Notes: generated from the sequence alone by a model not told the origin. DNA of 64,000 nt from Cohnella laeviribosi DSM 21336 (GCF_000378425.1 NZ_KB899816.1:62001-126000), one strand, 5' to 3'. Counted from the stretch's first letter, positions 18,677-27,357 are shown. Program-made: numbers and translations.

Positions 18677-18725
18677 GCCAATCGGGATATGGAGTGGCGG
18701 CGCCCGGTACCATATCCCGATTGGC
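18677..18725. repeat. 16-bp perfect stem-loop between oppA and oppB
   Basis: Positions 18677-18692 and 18710-18725 are perfect inverted repeats around a 17-base GC-rich loop. There is no U tract, so it is not a classic terminator. In binding-protein operons such hairpins often protect the upstream mRNA or partly stop transcription, giving more binding protein than permease. Confidence 0.85.
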
Positions 18726-18733
18726 TCAGCCCG

Positions 18734-20386
18734 TTATTCCAGATAAGCCCGCGTATAGTCAACCATGCCTTGGTAGTCCATGACGATATTTTTCAGGTTC
18801 GATTTGACCAAATGAACGCCCGTGTAGTAATAGAGCGGCAATATCGCCATGTTGTCGCCGATCAGAATCTTCTCGGCCCGGTGCATCAGTTCCATCCGTT
18901 TCTTCTGGTCGACGGTTGCGTAAGCTTCCTTGACCAGCTTGTCGTACTCCGCGTTTTTGAAGCCGATATCGTTGTTCCCGCTCGCCGACGTCATCATGTC
19001 GATGAAGGTCATCGGATCGTTGTAGTCGGCGGACCAGCCGGCGCGGGAGATGTCGTAGTTCAGGCTCGTGCGGTTTTTGAGAAACACTTTCCATTCCTGC
19101 GTCTCGATCTTGACTTCGACGCCGAGCGTTTTGCGCCACATGTCGGCCAGCGCTTCGGCGACCTGCTTGTGGCCCGTGTTCTCGTTGATCGTAAGCGTCA
19201 CCGGCGGCAGCTTCGCCAGCCCTTTCTCCTGCAGGCCTTTGGCCAGCGCCGCCTTGGCCGCTTCCGCGCTCGGGCTCATGAAATCCCGGTCCGGATACTC
19301 TTCGCGGTACGTTTTTTGCGCGCCCATGATGCTGGGGGGAACGAAGCCGTACGCCGGTTCCTGGCCGCCCTTGGTCACCTTGTCGACAAGCTGCTGCCGG
19401 TCCACCGCCAGGGCGAACGCTTTCCGGATATTGACATTGTCAAACGGCGATTTCGTATTGTTGAAGTTGTAATAATACGTGCTTGCGATCGGCTTGATGC
19501 GCAGCTCGTCCTTGTTCGTTTCCTTCAGCTTCCCGATCTGCTCGACCGGAATTTCGCCGGTCGGGAAGCCGGCGTAGTTGAGCTGTCCGGTCTGGAACAT
19601 CTGCAGCTCGGTCGAAGCGTTGGCCACCATGACGAAACGGACTTTGGACAGCTTGATCTCGTCTTTGGCGTAATAGTTCTCGTTCGGAACGAGTTCGATT
19701 TCGTTGCCGTGCTTCCAGGTCGCGATTTTGAACGGACCGTTGGAGACGATCGTTTTCGCTTCGGCCGCCCACGCCTCGTTGTCCTTGGCGGACGAATGAA
19801 CCGGGAACGTCGTCCAGAACGACGTAATACTCAAAAAGTAAGGCGTCGGATGTTCCAGCCGCACCTGCAGCGTATAATCGTCCAGCGCCTTTACGCCCAC
19901 CTGCGCCGGATCGCTGATATGGTTCGGATTGTTCGCCTTGATGTTGTAGTTCTCCGCGTTTTTGATATAGTACAGCTGATAGGCGTACGGCGATGCCGGA
20001 TTCAGATCCGGATCGAGCACCCGTTTCCACGCGTATTCGAAATCGTGCGCGGTTACCGGGTCGCCGTTGGACCATTTGGCGTCCTTGCGCAAATGAAACG
20101 TATACGTCAGCTGATCGTCGGAAATGTCCCAAGATTCGGCTATGCCGGGAAGGACCTTTCCGTTTTCGTCCTTGCGCGTAAGGCCTTCGTACAGTCCCGT
20201 AAGAACCGTAAAGGAAACGGAGTCCTGCGCCAGCGCGGGATCAAGCGTAGGCGGCTCCGACGTCAGATTCATGCTGAATACCTGATTTTTTGCTGAAGAC
20301 CCGCCTTCTTTCCCCGATCCGCACGCGGCCAGCACGGAAGCCAGCGCCAAAATTAGCGAAAGGGTGACAACCCAAGATTTCCGCAT
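18734..20386 (-). CDS. oppA: peptide-binding lipoprotein OppA
   Basis: Extracytoplasmic peptide-binding lipoprotein of the importer, 550 residues. The signal peptide ends in lipobox LAAC (Cys22). The SBP_bac_5 fold follows, with the family block PGIAESWDISDDQLTYTFHL near residues 79-98 and a C-terminal half ending in YYYTGVHLVKSNLKNI. The ATG at 20386 has AAAGGAG nine bases upstream. First gene of oppABCDF, with a consensus -10 upstream. Peptide length preference cannot be read from the sequence; it could equally be called DppE-like. Confidence 0.93.
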   Translation of the reverse strand: MRKSWVVTLSLILALASVLAACGSGKEGGSSAKNQVFSMNLTSEPPTLDPALAQDSVSFTVLTGLYEGLTRKDENGKVLPGIAESWDISDDQLTYTFHLRKDAKWSNGDPVTAHDFEYAWKRVLDPDLNPASPYAYQLYYIKNAENYNIKANNPNHISDPAQVGVKALDDYTLQVRLEHPTPYFLSITSFWTTFPVHSSAKDNEAWAAEAKTIVSNGPFKIATWKHGNEIELVPNENYYAKDEIKLSKVRFVMVANASTELQMFQTGQLNYAGFPTGEIPVEQIGKLKETNKDELRIKPIASTYYYNFNNTKSPFDNVNIRKAFALAVDRQQLVDKVTKGGQEPAYGFVPPSIMGAQKTYREEYPDRDFMSPSAEAAKAALAKGLQEKGLAKLPPVTLTINENTGHKQVAEALADMWRKTLGVEVKIETQEWKVFLKNRTSLNYDISRAGWSADYNDPMTFIDMMTSASGNNDIGFKNAEYDKLVKEAYATVDQKKRMELMHRAEKILIGDNMAILPLYYYTGVHLVKSNLKNIVMDYQGMVDYTRAYLE

Positions 20387-20429
20387 ACTGGAAAGCTCCT
20401 TTTTTTATCTATTTTTAATAACATCTAGC

Positions 20430-20435
20430 ATTATA
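20430..20435 (-). promoter_or_regulatory. -10 element of the opp operon promoter
   Basis: A perfect TATAAT on the minus strand lies 44 bases before the oppA start. No good -35 hexamer is present at 16-18 bases, so the promoter may need an activator. Confidence 0.5.
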
Positions 20436-20501
20436 CCGCCGAGTTCATGTTTGAACTACAGGTCGATATTTCCAAGCAGAATCGCGAAGGCGTTTGGCCC
20501 C

Positions 20502-20541
20502 AAAAAAAAGAAACAACCTTCCTCAATTGGTAGGTTGTTTC
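20502..20541 (-). terminator. intrinsic terminator after DUF3397
   Basis: On the minus strand a 10-bp stem (GAAACAACCT with AGGTTGTTTC, 12-base loop) is followed by eight T. It ends the panE-DUF3397 transcript ahead of the opp promoter. Confidence 0.88.
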
Positions 20542-20624
20542 CGGAAACGCCTTTTTATGCCGACGTTTTTTTGTGCCAAAGTTTAAATGCTAATTTTTAT
20601 GCTAATGAAAAGGTACGTCTTCCT

Positions 20625-21029
20625 TTACGCGGACAGCCGGAAGAGCGACCGAACAAGCTCAACCGCCATCAGCAGGACGTACATGACGCTGAGGACAAAA
20701 AAGGACAAGCGCCACACCGCCCGGATCAGTTTCGCTCCGTCGACCTTGCCCCTGACCCGGTTCTGGGCGTTGCCGATCAGGCCCGCAAGCAAAAGCATAA
20801 ACAGCAGGATCAAGTAAGGTCCGAAGGAAGTGCCGAGCTTGTTGAGCAGGCTGGATACGATGCCGATCAGAAACAGCGTCGTGACATCCATCGACAGCCG
20901 GATGGCCCGCTTCTTGTCCTTGCTCCGCGCATGAGCGACGAAGAACACAAGCAGAAAAGGGACGACCGGCACAACGGCCAGCGCCGCGTAGCCGTATTTC
21001 AACGCTTCCCAGACAGCAGCCATGAACAC
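20625..21029 (-). CDS. DUF3397 family membrane protein
   Basis: 134 residues with four predicted membrane helices (about 12-32, 48-65, 70-88 and 105-125) and a basic loop after the first. It matches the DUF3397 family, which is found beside panE in Bacillales; function unknown. It starts six bases after the panE stop and is followed by a strong terminator, so it is the last gene of a panE-DUF3397 unit. Confidence 0.8.
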   Translation of the reverse strand: MFMAAVWEALKYGYAALAVVPVVPFLLVFFVAHARSKDKKRAIRLSMDVTTLFLIGIVSSLLNKLGTSFGPYLILLFMLLLAGLIGNAQNRVRGKVDGAKLIRAVWRLSFFVLSVMYVLLMAVELVRSLFRLSA

Positions 21030-21035
21030 CTCTCC

Positions 21036-21992
21036 TCATCCGCCGGATAACGCCTTCACCAATGCCGTCAGCTTGTCGTTCCAGGGCGATGCCCGTCCGA
21101 TCGCGGACGCCAGGCGGCTGACCGCTCCGTTGATGGAGCCGATCTCCGTCGCCCGCCCCGCAAGCGCGTCCTGCAGCATCGAGGAGCGGTTGGCGGCCGT
21201 TCGTTCGCAAACGCCGATCACTTCCCGCCACAACTCCTCGGAAGCTTTAAGCCCATACGAAGCGAGAATGCCGGCCGTTTCCTCGTAGACCGCCCTCATC
21301 GCCGAGCGCCTCTCGGCCGTCGCCAGCATTTCCCCGTTCGTCACGCGCAGCAAAGCGGTCAAAGGATTGATCACCGCGTTGACGAGCAGCTTGCGCAATA
21401 TCCGCTCCGTCATTTCATTCGACAAAAATACGGTAAATCCTGCCTGGGAAAGGCAACTTTCGACGGTACGGGCCGTTTCCGCGGGGATGGGACCGGCCAG
21501 GCGGACGGGGGTTGCGCCAAGCAAGGGAGCGCGGCCGAACCAGGTCGTCCCGCGCCCGGTATGCCGGACCGTCCGCGCGTCGATCTTCAGCGCCGCCTCG
21601 GTCGTCACCGCGGCCATAAGCGTTCTGCCGGGCAATGCGGCTTCAAGGCGCTCCAGATGGCCGATGCCGTTGCACAGCGCCACGATCGCCCCGCCCCGGC
21701 CGACGGCCCGATCCAGCGCCGCAAGCAGCGGCGGCTTCAGCGCGGTTTGCTTCACCGCCAGAAAAGCAATCACGTCTTCCCCGGGCGGCGCATCCTTGAC
21801 CGCCGCCGCCTCGACGGAGGCGACGGCGTCCGCGGTCCCGTCCGCATGCTCGATGCGGACGCCTTCGGCTTTCAACAGCCTTGCCTGTTCTTCCGTGCGG
21901 GTCCAGATTTCCACCGGCTGGCCGGACGCCGCCAGCTTCCCGCCGATCAGCAAGCCGAGCGCTCCTCCCCCGACGACCGCAATGCGCGTCAT
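21036..21992 (-). CDS. panE: 2-dehydropantoate 2-reductase
   Basis: NADPH-dependent reductase making pantoate for coenzyme A. 318 residues from the ATG at 21992, which has GAGGAGG seven bases upstream. The N-terminal Rossmann motif is RIAVVGGGALGLLIGGKLA; the helical C-terminal domain contains the conserved KLLVNAVINPLTAL block with the catalytic-type lysine. Position before the mra region and after a GerR-type gene matches ylbQ of B. subtilis. The longer open frame upstream is leader sequence. Confidence 0.92.
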   Translation of the reverse strand: MTRIAVVGGGALGLLIGGKLAASGQPVEIWTRTEEQARLLKAEGVRIEHADGTADAVASVEAAAVKDAPPGEDVIAFLAVKQTALKPPLLAALDRAVGRGGAIVALCNGIGHLERLEAALPGRTLMAAVTTEAALKIDARTVRHTGRGTTWFGRAPLLGATPVRLAGPIPAETARTVESCLSQAGFTVFLSNEMTERILRKLLVNAVINPLTALLRVTNGEMLATAERRSAMRAVYEETAGILASYGLKASEELWREVIGVCERTAANRSSMLQDALAGRATEIGSINGAVSRLASAIGRASPWNDKLTALVKALSGG

Positions 21993-21994
21993 GG

Positions 21995-22082
21995 CGTTTC
22001 CTCCTCTCTTTTTCGTTCCAATGCGTTCCCCCTCTTTCTCGCTTAAATACGTTTCCCCTCTCTTTCTCGCTCCAATATTATA
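21995..22082 (-). promoter_or_regulatory. panE leader: TATAAT element and three imperfect purine-rich repeats
   Basis: A -10 TATAAT (22082-22077) is followed on the minus strand by three related blocks of the form AACGAGAAAGAGAGGGGAAACG (near 22050-22074, 22024-22045 and 21995-22018, 26-29 bases apart). Each block contains a ribosome-site-like GAGAGGGG or GAGGAGG; only the last is correctly placed for panE. They look like a local tandem expansion of the Shine-Dalgarno region. Confidence 0.55.
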
Positions 22083-22321
22083 CAGCAAGATTGTACAGCC
22101 GGCTCTCAACGGGAGTTCCTCTCGTAGGGGCGACGCCCCGGGCGAGGGGGGGCTCCATGCGGCAGTGCGCATCCAGCATGTAGTCCGCCCCGTACCTCTC
22201 TTAGCCCCGAGCGGCTATATTGGAATTGGTGCAGGATATGGTCTCCTTTCGCGCCTTTCCGGATCGCATTCTCTTTTCGGGGACGACGCGATTTTTGAGC
22301 AGGGGGCGGGTCCGGCCGCAC
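22083..22321. other. intergenic stretch, no feature recognised
   Basis: GC-rich sequence between the panE promoter and the gerR terminator, with short self-complementary runs (for example around 22120-22160) but no supported gene. Confidence 0.5.
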
Positions 22322-22360
22322 AAAAAAACGACCTGCCCACAAATCTTGTGGAAACAGGCC
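22322..22360 (-). terminator. intrinsic terminator of the GerR-like gene
   Basis: Minus-strand hairpin with outer arms CGGCCTG/CAGGTCG and inner CCACAA/TTGTGG, followed by seven T, immediately after the stop codon of the regulator. Confidence 0.88.
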
Positions 22361-22367
22361 GATTTCT

Positions 22368-23012
22368 TCATTCGATGCGCTCCAGATTGCCGTTGGCGTC
22401 CATCTTGAAGCGAGTCTTCTCTTCCTCCGGTTCTTCCGCGAGAAACGCAAGCCGCCTCGCACGGTCCATAATCTTGATCAGCGCCTTATAGTCGTCGTTC
22501 ACGACTTGGTAGTCGGTCTGGACCTCGTTTACTTCCTTGGAAAGACGCTCGTTCTCCTCCTGCAGGGCGGCAATCCGTTCGTCCTTCTCTTTCAATTCTT
22601 TTTCCAGGTGCTTGATTTGCCGGTTCAACTCCTGGATCAAGCCTTTCCATTGCCGCAGATAACGGATGACTGCTTCGAGCGACAGCGATTCGGCCGTCAC
22701 CGCTTCCCCTTTGGCCAGTGGCGCCTCGCCGCCGGTTGTTTCTTCCGCGGCGTCCAAATCGGCTATGCCCTGCTTTTTCAAATAATTCCGCTTCTGCCGC
22801 TGCTGCTTGGCGAGCTGGATCGCCTCGCTATACCGTTTCCGCACGCAGCTGTTCCACCTGAATCCGCAGGCCGCCGCGGTCCGCGCGATTCTCCGCCCTA
22901 CTTCTTCGAATGCGGCCAGCTGCGTGCCGCCTTCCCGGATATGCCGCAGGGTCACCTCGGCCAAAATCAAATCGTCGTCTTCCGTCCATGCATCCTGTCT
23001 GGCTGCTGTCAT
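22368..23012 (-). CDS. gerR: RsfA/GerR-family sporulation transcription regulator
   Basis: Putative DNA-binding regulator of late forespore or mother-cell genes, 214 residues. The N-terminus (QDAWTEDDDLILAEVTLRHI) is a Myb/SANT-like helix-turn-helix with the family hallmark ACGFRWNSCVRKRY near residues 47-60. A long coiled coil (about 125-190) follows. The ATG at 23012 is preceded by GAGGAGGG. GerR (YlbO) sits at the same place in B. subtilis, two genes from panE. RsfA and GerR are paralogues, so the exact name is inferred from position. Confidence 0.82.
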   Translation of the reverse strand: MTAARQDAWTEDDDLILAEVTLRHIREGGTQLAAFEEVGRRIARTAAACGFRWNSCVRKRYSEAIQLAKQQRQKRNYLKKQGIADLDAAEETTGGEAPLAKGEAVTAESLSLEAVIRYLRQWKGLIQELNRQIKHLEKELKEKDERIAALQEENERLSKEVNEVQTDYQVVNDDYKALIKIMDRARRLAFLAEEPEEEKTRFKMDANGNLERIE

Positions 23013-23229
23013 CTGACTGTTTTCCCTCCTCAACTTGCATCGATGCTTCTCAATCCATTTCTATGCTTGGCGAGAAATTCATAGAATCTATCGGATACTC
23101 CTATGTATATCCAATTTTTGCGCGCGTATACCTGTGCGGTACCGAAACGAAATCCAGAATAAAAACGCGATCCTTGCGGAAACCTACGTAACCGAAACGA
23201 AAAGTTTGCCAATTCGTCACTTCTTCCGG

Positions 23230-23259
23230 TTTACACTTCGTACGGGCAGCGGGTATAAT
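23230..23259 (+). promoter_or_regulatory. SigA promoter of the DUF2626 gene
   Basis: TTTACA (23230-23235), 18 bases, TATAAT (23254-23259), about 48 bases before the start codon on the plus strand. Confidence 0.65.
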
Positions 23260-23306
23260 AGCGTTTAGAATTGGGTTGGAATGCGAAGCAGAGAGGGGGA
23301 TCTTTC

Positions 23307-23543
23307 ATGGCACGCATGTTTCGGGTGCTCGGCTTCTTCACGCTTGTGATCGCGCTGATGTCCTTCGCAGGCGATATGTGGGAAATGGCCTTGCTGTTCT
23401 TTATACAGGCGGCCGTATTTTTCCTGTTCGGTTATCTGAAATTCACGGAGCGGACCTATATCTTCATGTTCTGGGGATATATGATCATTGCGTTCCTGGG
23501 CTTTACATACTGGTCGGTGTTCGAGATGGGTCTGCCGTTCTGA
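23307..23543 (+). CDS. DUF2626 family membrane protein (YqgY-like)
   Basis: 78 residues with three closely packed membrane helices (about 5-22, 28-45 and 52-72); starts MARMFRVLGFFTLVIALMSF. This matches DUF2626, a small family confined to Bacillales, of unknown function. I use the internal ATG at 23307 because AGAGAGGGGG precedes it; the frame begins 36 bases earlier without a ribosome site. It has its own promoter and a bidirectional terminator. Confidence 0.85.
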   Translation: MARMFRVLGFFTLVIALMSFAGDMWEMALLFFIQAAVFFLFGYLKFTERTYIFMFWGYMIIAFLGFTYWSVFEMGLPF

Positions 23544-23566
23544 TCGATGGCGGAGCCATTCGGAAG

Positions 23567-23607
23567 AAAAGCTTGAGACGCAGGCTTCCCTGCGTCTCAA
23601 GCTTTTT
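23567..23607. terminator. bidirectional terminator between DUF2626 and the MidA-like gene
   Basis: Perfect 18-bp stem starting AAAAGCTTGAGACGCAGG with a five-base loop. T runs flank it on both strands, so it can stop the two convergent genes. Confidence 0.93.
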
Positions 23608-23639
23608 TGTTTGCCGCCCTTTCTTTTTCACCGTGCCGG

Positions 23640-24800
23640 TCAACCGCGTTTCGCGAAAATTTGCACCTTGAACAGTTCGCCCATCCCGTCGGACAGCAGA
23701 AGCTGGCGGATCTGGCGGTTGCGCCGGACGACCGGGGCAAACGGATCGGTACACGCATGCGCGGCAAGCCGGTCCAGCACGCCCGACGCGATCAGAAACC
23801 GCTGCTGCGTCCCGTACCAGAGCGGCTCCCAGCCCGCGTGAACGGCGGCGTCGCGGATCGCCGTAAAATTCACGTGCGCGGTGATGTCCTGCTCGCCGGG
23901 CAAAACGTAGGGTTCGCCGTGCGCGATATGCCGCCTGTAGCATACCAGCGTTCCCTCCATCCGGTGCGGACCCGTCAGCTCGGCCGCCTCATCCCCGTAA
24001 TCGAGGATGACCAGCAGCGCATTTCCGAGCTTGCCGTACAAGCCGGCCACCCAATCGGCCGCGTCGAGGCCGACCTCCGCAATCTGCCCCTTAAGCAGCT
24101 TCGTCCCGTCCAGCGCAAGGCGTTCCGCGAGTCTCGGCGTGCTGAGTCCGGTCAGGCAAGGCGCGGGCCGCCCGGCGTTCTCGTCCCAGAACACGCCCTG
24201 CTCTGCCAGCCCGTCCTCCGTTTGCACGACCCGATGGACCGGAAAAGCATCGAGCAGCTCGTTCGCGATAACGATCGTGTTCCCTTTCCGCCACGGATAA
24301 GCCTCGGCCTCCGCTTCCGCGAAAATGCGGGCCGATCCGCTTTCGATCCGATCGCGCAGCGCAATCTCCGCCTCCCGGCGGTGCGCCGGATGATCCTCGA
24401 CGACAAAAAGCCGGAACCGGTCGCTCGCCCCCTCCCGGCCCCAGGATTCGCCCAGCTGCCGGATCAGCCTTCCCGTCCCGCCTCCCCAATCGACCACGTT
24501 TGCGCCGCTTCCGACGCCGAACCGTTCGTCGGCCAGCTTCCAAAGCGCAGCCGCAAGCTGCTCGCCCATCGTTTCGCCGAGAAACGGGCTCGTGTAGAAG
24601 TCGCCGGACCGGCCGACCCGCACGGGACCGCTGCGGTAATAGCCGCAGTCCGGATCGTAAAGGCACAATCGCATGTAATCGCGGAAGGTCAGGCAGGGCA
24701 CTTCCGCGCCCGAAGGCAGCCGGCCGACGCGGCCGCTTCCGGCCAGCTCGTTCCGGAACGCTTCGGCGAACTTGGGCACAGGCGCATGATCTTCCGGCAA
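23640..24800 (-). CDS. SAM-dependent methyltransferase, MidA/DUF185 family
   Basis: 386-residue class I methyltransferase of the DUF185 family (NDUFAF7/MidA in eukaryotes; the bacterial substrate is unknown). Visible blocks: MRLCLYDPDCGYYRSG and GDFYTSP near residues 43-71, the SAM-binding VVDWGGGTGRLI near 103-114, ANELLDAFPVH near 180-190, and LVILDYGDEA. The start is TTG at 24800, nine bases after AAAGGAGG; the next in-frame methionine is already inside the fold. A stand-alone gene facing DUF2626. Confidence 0.85.
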   Translation of the reverse strand: MPEDHAPVPKFAEAFRNELAGSGRVGRLPSGAEVPCLTFRDYMRLCLYDPDCGYYRSGPVRVGRSGDFYTSPFLGETMGEQLAAALWKLADERFGVGSGANVVDWGGGTGRLIRQLGESWGREGASDRFRLFVVEDHPAHRREAEIALRDRIESGSARIFAEAEAEAYPWRKGNTIVIANELLDAFPVHRVVQTEDGLAEQGVFWDENAGRPAPCLTGLSTPRLAERLALDGTKLLKGQIAEVGLDAADWVAGLYGKLGNALLVILDYGDEAAELTGPHRMEGTLVCYRRHIAHGEPYVLPGEQDITAHVNFTAIRDAAVHAGWEPLWYGTQQRFLIASGVLDRLAAHACTDPFAPVVRRNRQIRQLLLSDGMGELFKVQIFAKRG

Positions 24801-24975
24801 TCTTCTTCGCCTCCTTTCCCTGCGTTTGCCAACCGATTATAATTAAACTTCGGACAGAACGATCGCGTAATCTTATGCAGGCTCAAGAGAACGCCTGCCG
24901 GACTTCTATTTTCGACGTTCGGTTCATAGGCTGAACTACCGCGCCGCTCGTCCGCCCGAAAGGAAGGAGGCCCCG

Positions 24976-26067
24976 ATGCGACGATTGTTATGGTTAGGAT
25001 TGCCGCTGCTGCTGGTCGTTGCGGCGTTGACGCGGGCCGGGGCGCTCGTTCCCGTGTACGCCGACCCGGCGAGCATGACGGATGAAACGCGCAAGCTGCT
25101 GGAAAAAAGCCTGTCCGTCACCGAAATCGAACGCGAGATCGAACGGATCGGAACCTTAAGGCGCAGCGCCGAAAAAGACATTGCCCAGAGCGAGGCGAGA
25201 CTGGCCCAGCAGGAGATGGCCATCTCCGCCCAGCGCGAACGGGCCGGCCGCGCCCTTCGTTCTTATTATATGGGACAGAAGGATATTCTGCTGTCCGCCG
25301 TTTTTCAAGCCCGGTCGCTGTCCGAACTGCTGCGGACATGGGAGCTGATGGAGCTGGTGTTTCGGGCCGACCGGGAAGCGATGCTGACCTATCAGGAAGA
25401 ATACGACCGTCTGCGCCAAGGCTACGAAGCGCTCAAGCGGAGCAAGCAGGAGCTCTCCGACGTGGAGAACGCCCTGATCGCCCAGCGCAACCGGGTGGCC
25501 GCCTTGCGGCGCGAACTCGATCAGGCGCTTGCCGACAGCGGGCAGGGAGACTATTTGCGGCAGCTGATGAACGAGCTGCAGGCCTATTGGCGCAGCGTCG
25601 GCTTGTACGAGGTCCGCGAGCATTTCCGCGCGCTGGCGAAGGCGATGGGCCATTTGCCGGACTGGATTCAGGAGCACCCGGACATGATGACGACAAGCGG
25701 GTTGAAGACGACGATTACGATTCCCGACAGCATGCTGAACGAATTCATCCGCAGCCAGGACGAGCGCTTCAAGACGTTCACGATTTCGTTCAAACCCGGC
25801 CGGATGAAGCTGGAAGGTTCGCGCGGCGACCTGAGCGTTGCGATCGAAGGGCACTACACCCTGGAAAACGAGCCCGAAAATGCGATCCGGTTCCATGTCG
25901 ACAAGCTGGTGTTCAACGGCCTCGAATTGCCGGATACGACCAGAGCCGATCTGGAGCGCGAATTCGACCTCGGGTTCTATCCGCAACAGCTCATTCGTTA
26001 TGTAAAGGCCGACAGCGTCAGCATCGAAGAAGGACAATTAACGGTCACGCTTAAAATCGGCAAATAA
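24976..26067 (+). CDS. exported coiled-coil protein, PcsB/FtsX-associated-like N-terminus
   Basis: 363 residues, function not recognised. A signal peptide (about 1-28) is followed by a long coiled coil (about 34-190) like the N-terminal part of PcsB- or YibP/EnvC-type hydrolase activators, including RALRSYYMGQKDILLSAVFQ. The C-terminal half (about 230-363) is a beta-rich region with NEFIRSQDERFKTFTISF and no catalytic NlpC or M23 motif. GAAGGAGG precedes the ATG. Its 3' end overlaps the convergent gene at 26038 by 30 bases. An exported scaffold or regulator of a wall enzyme is a guess. Confidence 0.7.
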   Translation: MRRLLWLGLPLLLVVAALTRAGALVPVYADPASMTDETRKLLEKSLSVTEIEREIERIGTLRRSAEKDIAQSEARLAQQEMAISAQRERAGRALRSYYMGQKDILLSAVFQARSLSELLRTWELMELVFRADREAMLTYQEEYDRLRQGYEALKRSKQELSDVENALIAQRNRVAALRRELDQALADSGQGDYLRQLMNELQAYWRSVGLYEVREHFRALAKAMGHLPDWIQEHPDMMTTSGLKTTITIPDSMLNEFIRSQDERFKTFTISFKPGRMKLEGSRGDLSVAIEGHYTLENEPENAIRFHVDKLVFNGLELPDTTRADLEREFDLGFYPQQLIRYVKADSVSIEEGQLTVTLKIGK

Positions 26068-27357
26068 TTCCGTTGCGAGCGCCTTCCATCTCTCCGGCGC
26101 GACGGAACCGTCCAGCAACCCGCTCCACAAGGCTCCGATCTCGGCCAGACGCGAAGCGACTTCAGGACCCGAGGCGAGCGCCGGCTCGTTCGGGAACCCG
26201 CGCAAGCCCGAATCGCTTAACGCCTCTACGATCCCGTATGCCTCCGAATAAAGGGAACGGGAAACCGGCAGCCGTCCGGTTTGGCGATAGTTTTGCAATT
26301 GGTTGTCCTTGCTCGTCATTTCTGCGGCCCAGACGCGGGCCGCTTCTTCGTGTTTCGTCTTCGCGGACAGCACGATGCTGACGCCTCCGGGCCAGACAAA
26401 ATCGCGGTTCCAGGCCGACCGGTCGATAGCCAGGGCGGCGGCCTCGGAGCCGGACAACGTCCGCAGCGCCCGTGTGGCGGCGGAATTTCTCGCGACAACC
26501 GCCGCCGCTTCCCCTGCGGCAAACGACCGCCAGAACGCCGGCGTCAGCGGACCGGAACGAATGCCGCTTCGCGCCTCGGCAAGCAGAGACAGCGCCTGTT
26601 CCAGCGCGCCGCCGTCCGACGCTTGTCCCGCCGAGGTCAGCGGCGCGTCCTCGCGCCGGTTTGCGAACAGCCCGATCCACGCGAGCAAAGCCAGCGGATC
26701 GGAGCCGTCAATGGCAAGCCATCCGGCGTTCAGCCCCGTTTCCGCAAGCTTGCCGGGCAGCTCCCGCCAAGCCTCGGGGGAAAGCGGGGGGCTGAACTTC
26801 GTCTCCCCCTCGGCCTGCAGGGCGCTGAGCACCTCGGTATTCCATACGACCACATACGGATCCATATCGCGAGGCACGGCCCAAACGTAGCCGTTCCATT
26901 TCAACTGGGAAACGAGAGAATCGAACGGCTCCGAAATCGCCTCGCCGACGAACACCTCGTCGGCCGGCAGCAGCTCGCCCGCCACCGCAAGCGCTGCGAC
27001 CCATTCGTTCGGCACAAGCCAGATGTCCGCGCCGTCCGGGCTCCATTCCTCCCCGTTCCAGCGCCTGCCGGCCTCCGCCGGGTCCTGACGCCTCAGTTCG
27101 ACCGAAACGTCGGGATGGCGGAGCCGAAAGGCCTCGTTCTGCGCCTGCAAGGTTTCGAATTCGGACATGCCGACGACGGCCGTGACCGCAAGCTCCGCCG
27201 GCTCCTCCCCAACGGGCGAAGCGGACGGCAAAGCCTCCGTCCCTCCGGAAGGACTGGCCGGCTTCACGGTGGGAGCGGGCGCCGAAGCCCAGGGAGACAG
27301 AAGCAGAACCGCCAGCGTCAGCAGCACGAGTATAACGGTCGACTTGCGACGCGCCAC
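26038..27357 (-). CDS. orphan extracellular solute-binding-like protein
   Basis: 439 residues with a family 1 sugar-type solute-binding fold: ADIWLVPNEWVAALAVAGEL, WNGYVWAVPRDMDPYVVVWN and an aromatic-rich C-terminal lobe. The start is the GTG at 27357, eight bases after GAGGAG; the ATG 30 bases earlier has no ribosome site. An uncleaved-looking N-terminal helix (about 5-24) replaces a lipobox, since no cysteine follows it, so the protein may be a signal-anchored sensor rather than a transporter subunit. No permease or ATPase gene is nearby. The 3' ends of this gene and the coiled-coil gene overlap. Confidence 0.75.
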   Translation of the reverse strand: MARRKSTVILVLLTLAVLLLSPWASAPAPTVKPASPSGGTEALPSASPVGEEPAELAVTAVVGMSEFETLQAQNEAFRLRHPDVSVELRRQDPAEAGRRWNGEEWSPDGADIWLVPNEWVAALAVAGELLPADEVFVGEAISEPFDSLVSQLKWNGYVWAVPRDMDPYVVVWNTEVLSALQAEGETKFSPPLSPEAWRELPGKLAETGLNAGWLAIDGSDPLALLAWIGLFANRREDAPLTSAGQASDGGALEQALSLLAEARSGIRSGPLTPAFWRSFAAGEAAAVVARNSAATRALRTLSGSEAAALAIDRSAWNRDFVWPGGVSIVLSAKTKHEEAARVWAAEMTSKDNQLQNYRQTGRLPVSRSLYSEAYGIVEALSDSGLRGFPNEPALASGPEVASRLAEIGALWSGLLDGSVAPERWKALATELFADFKRDR

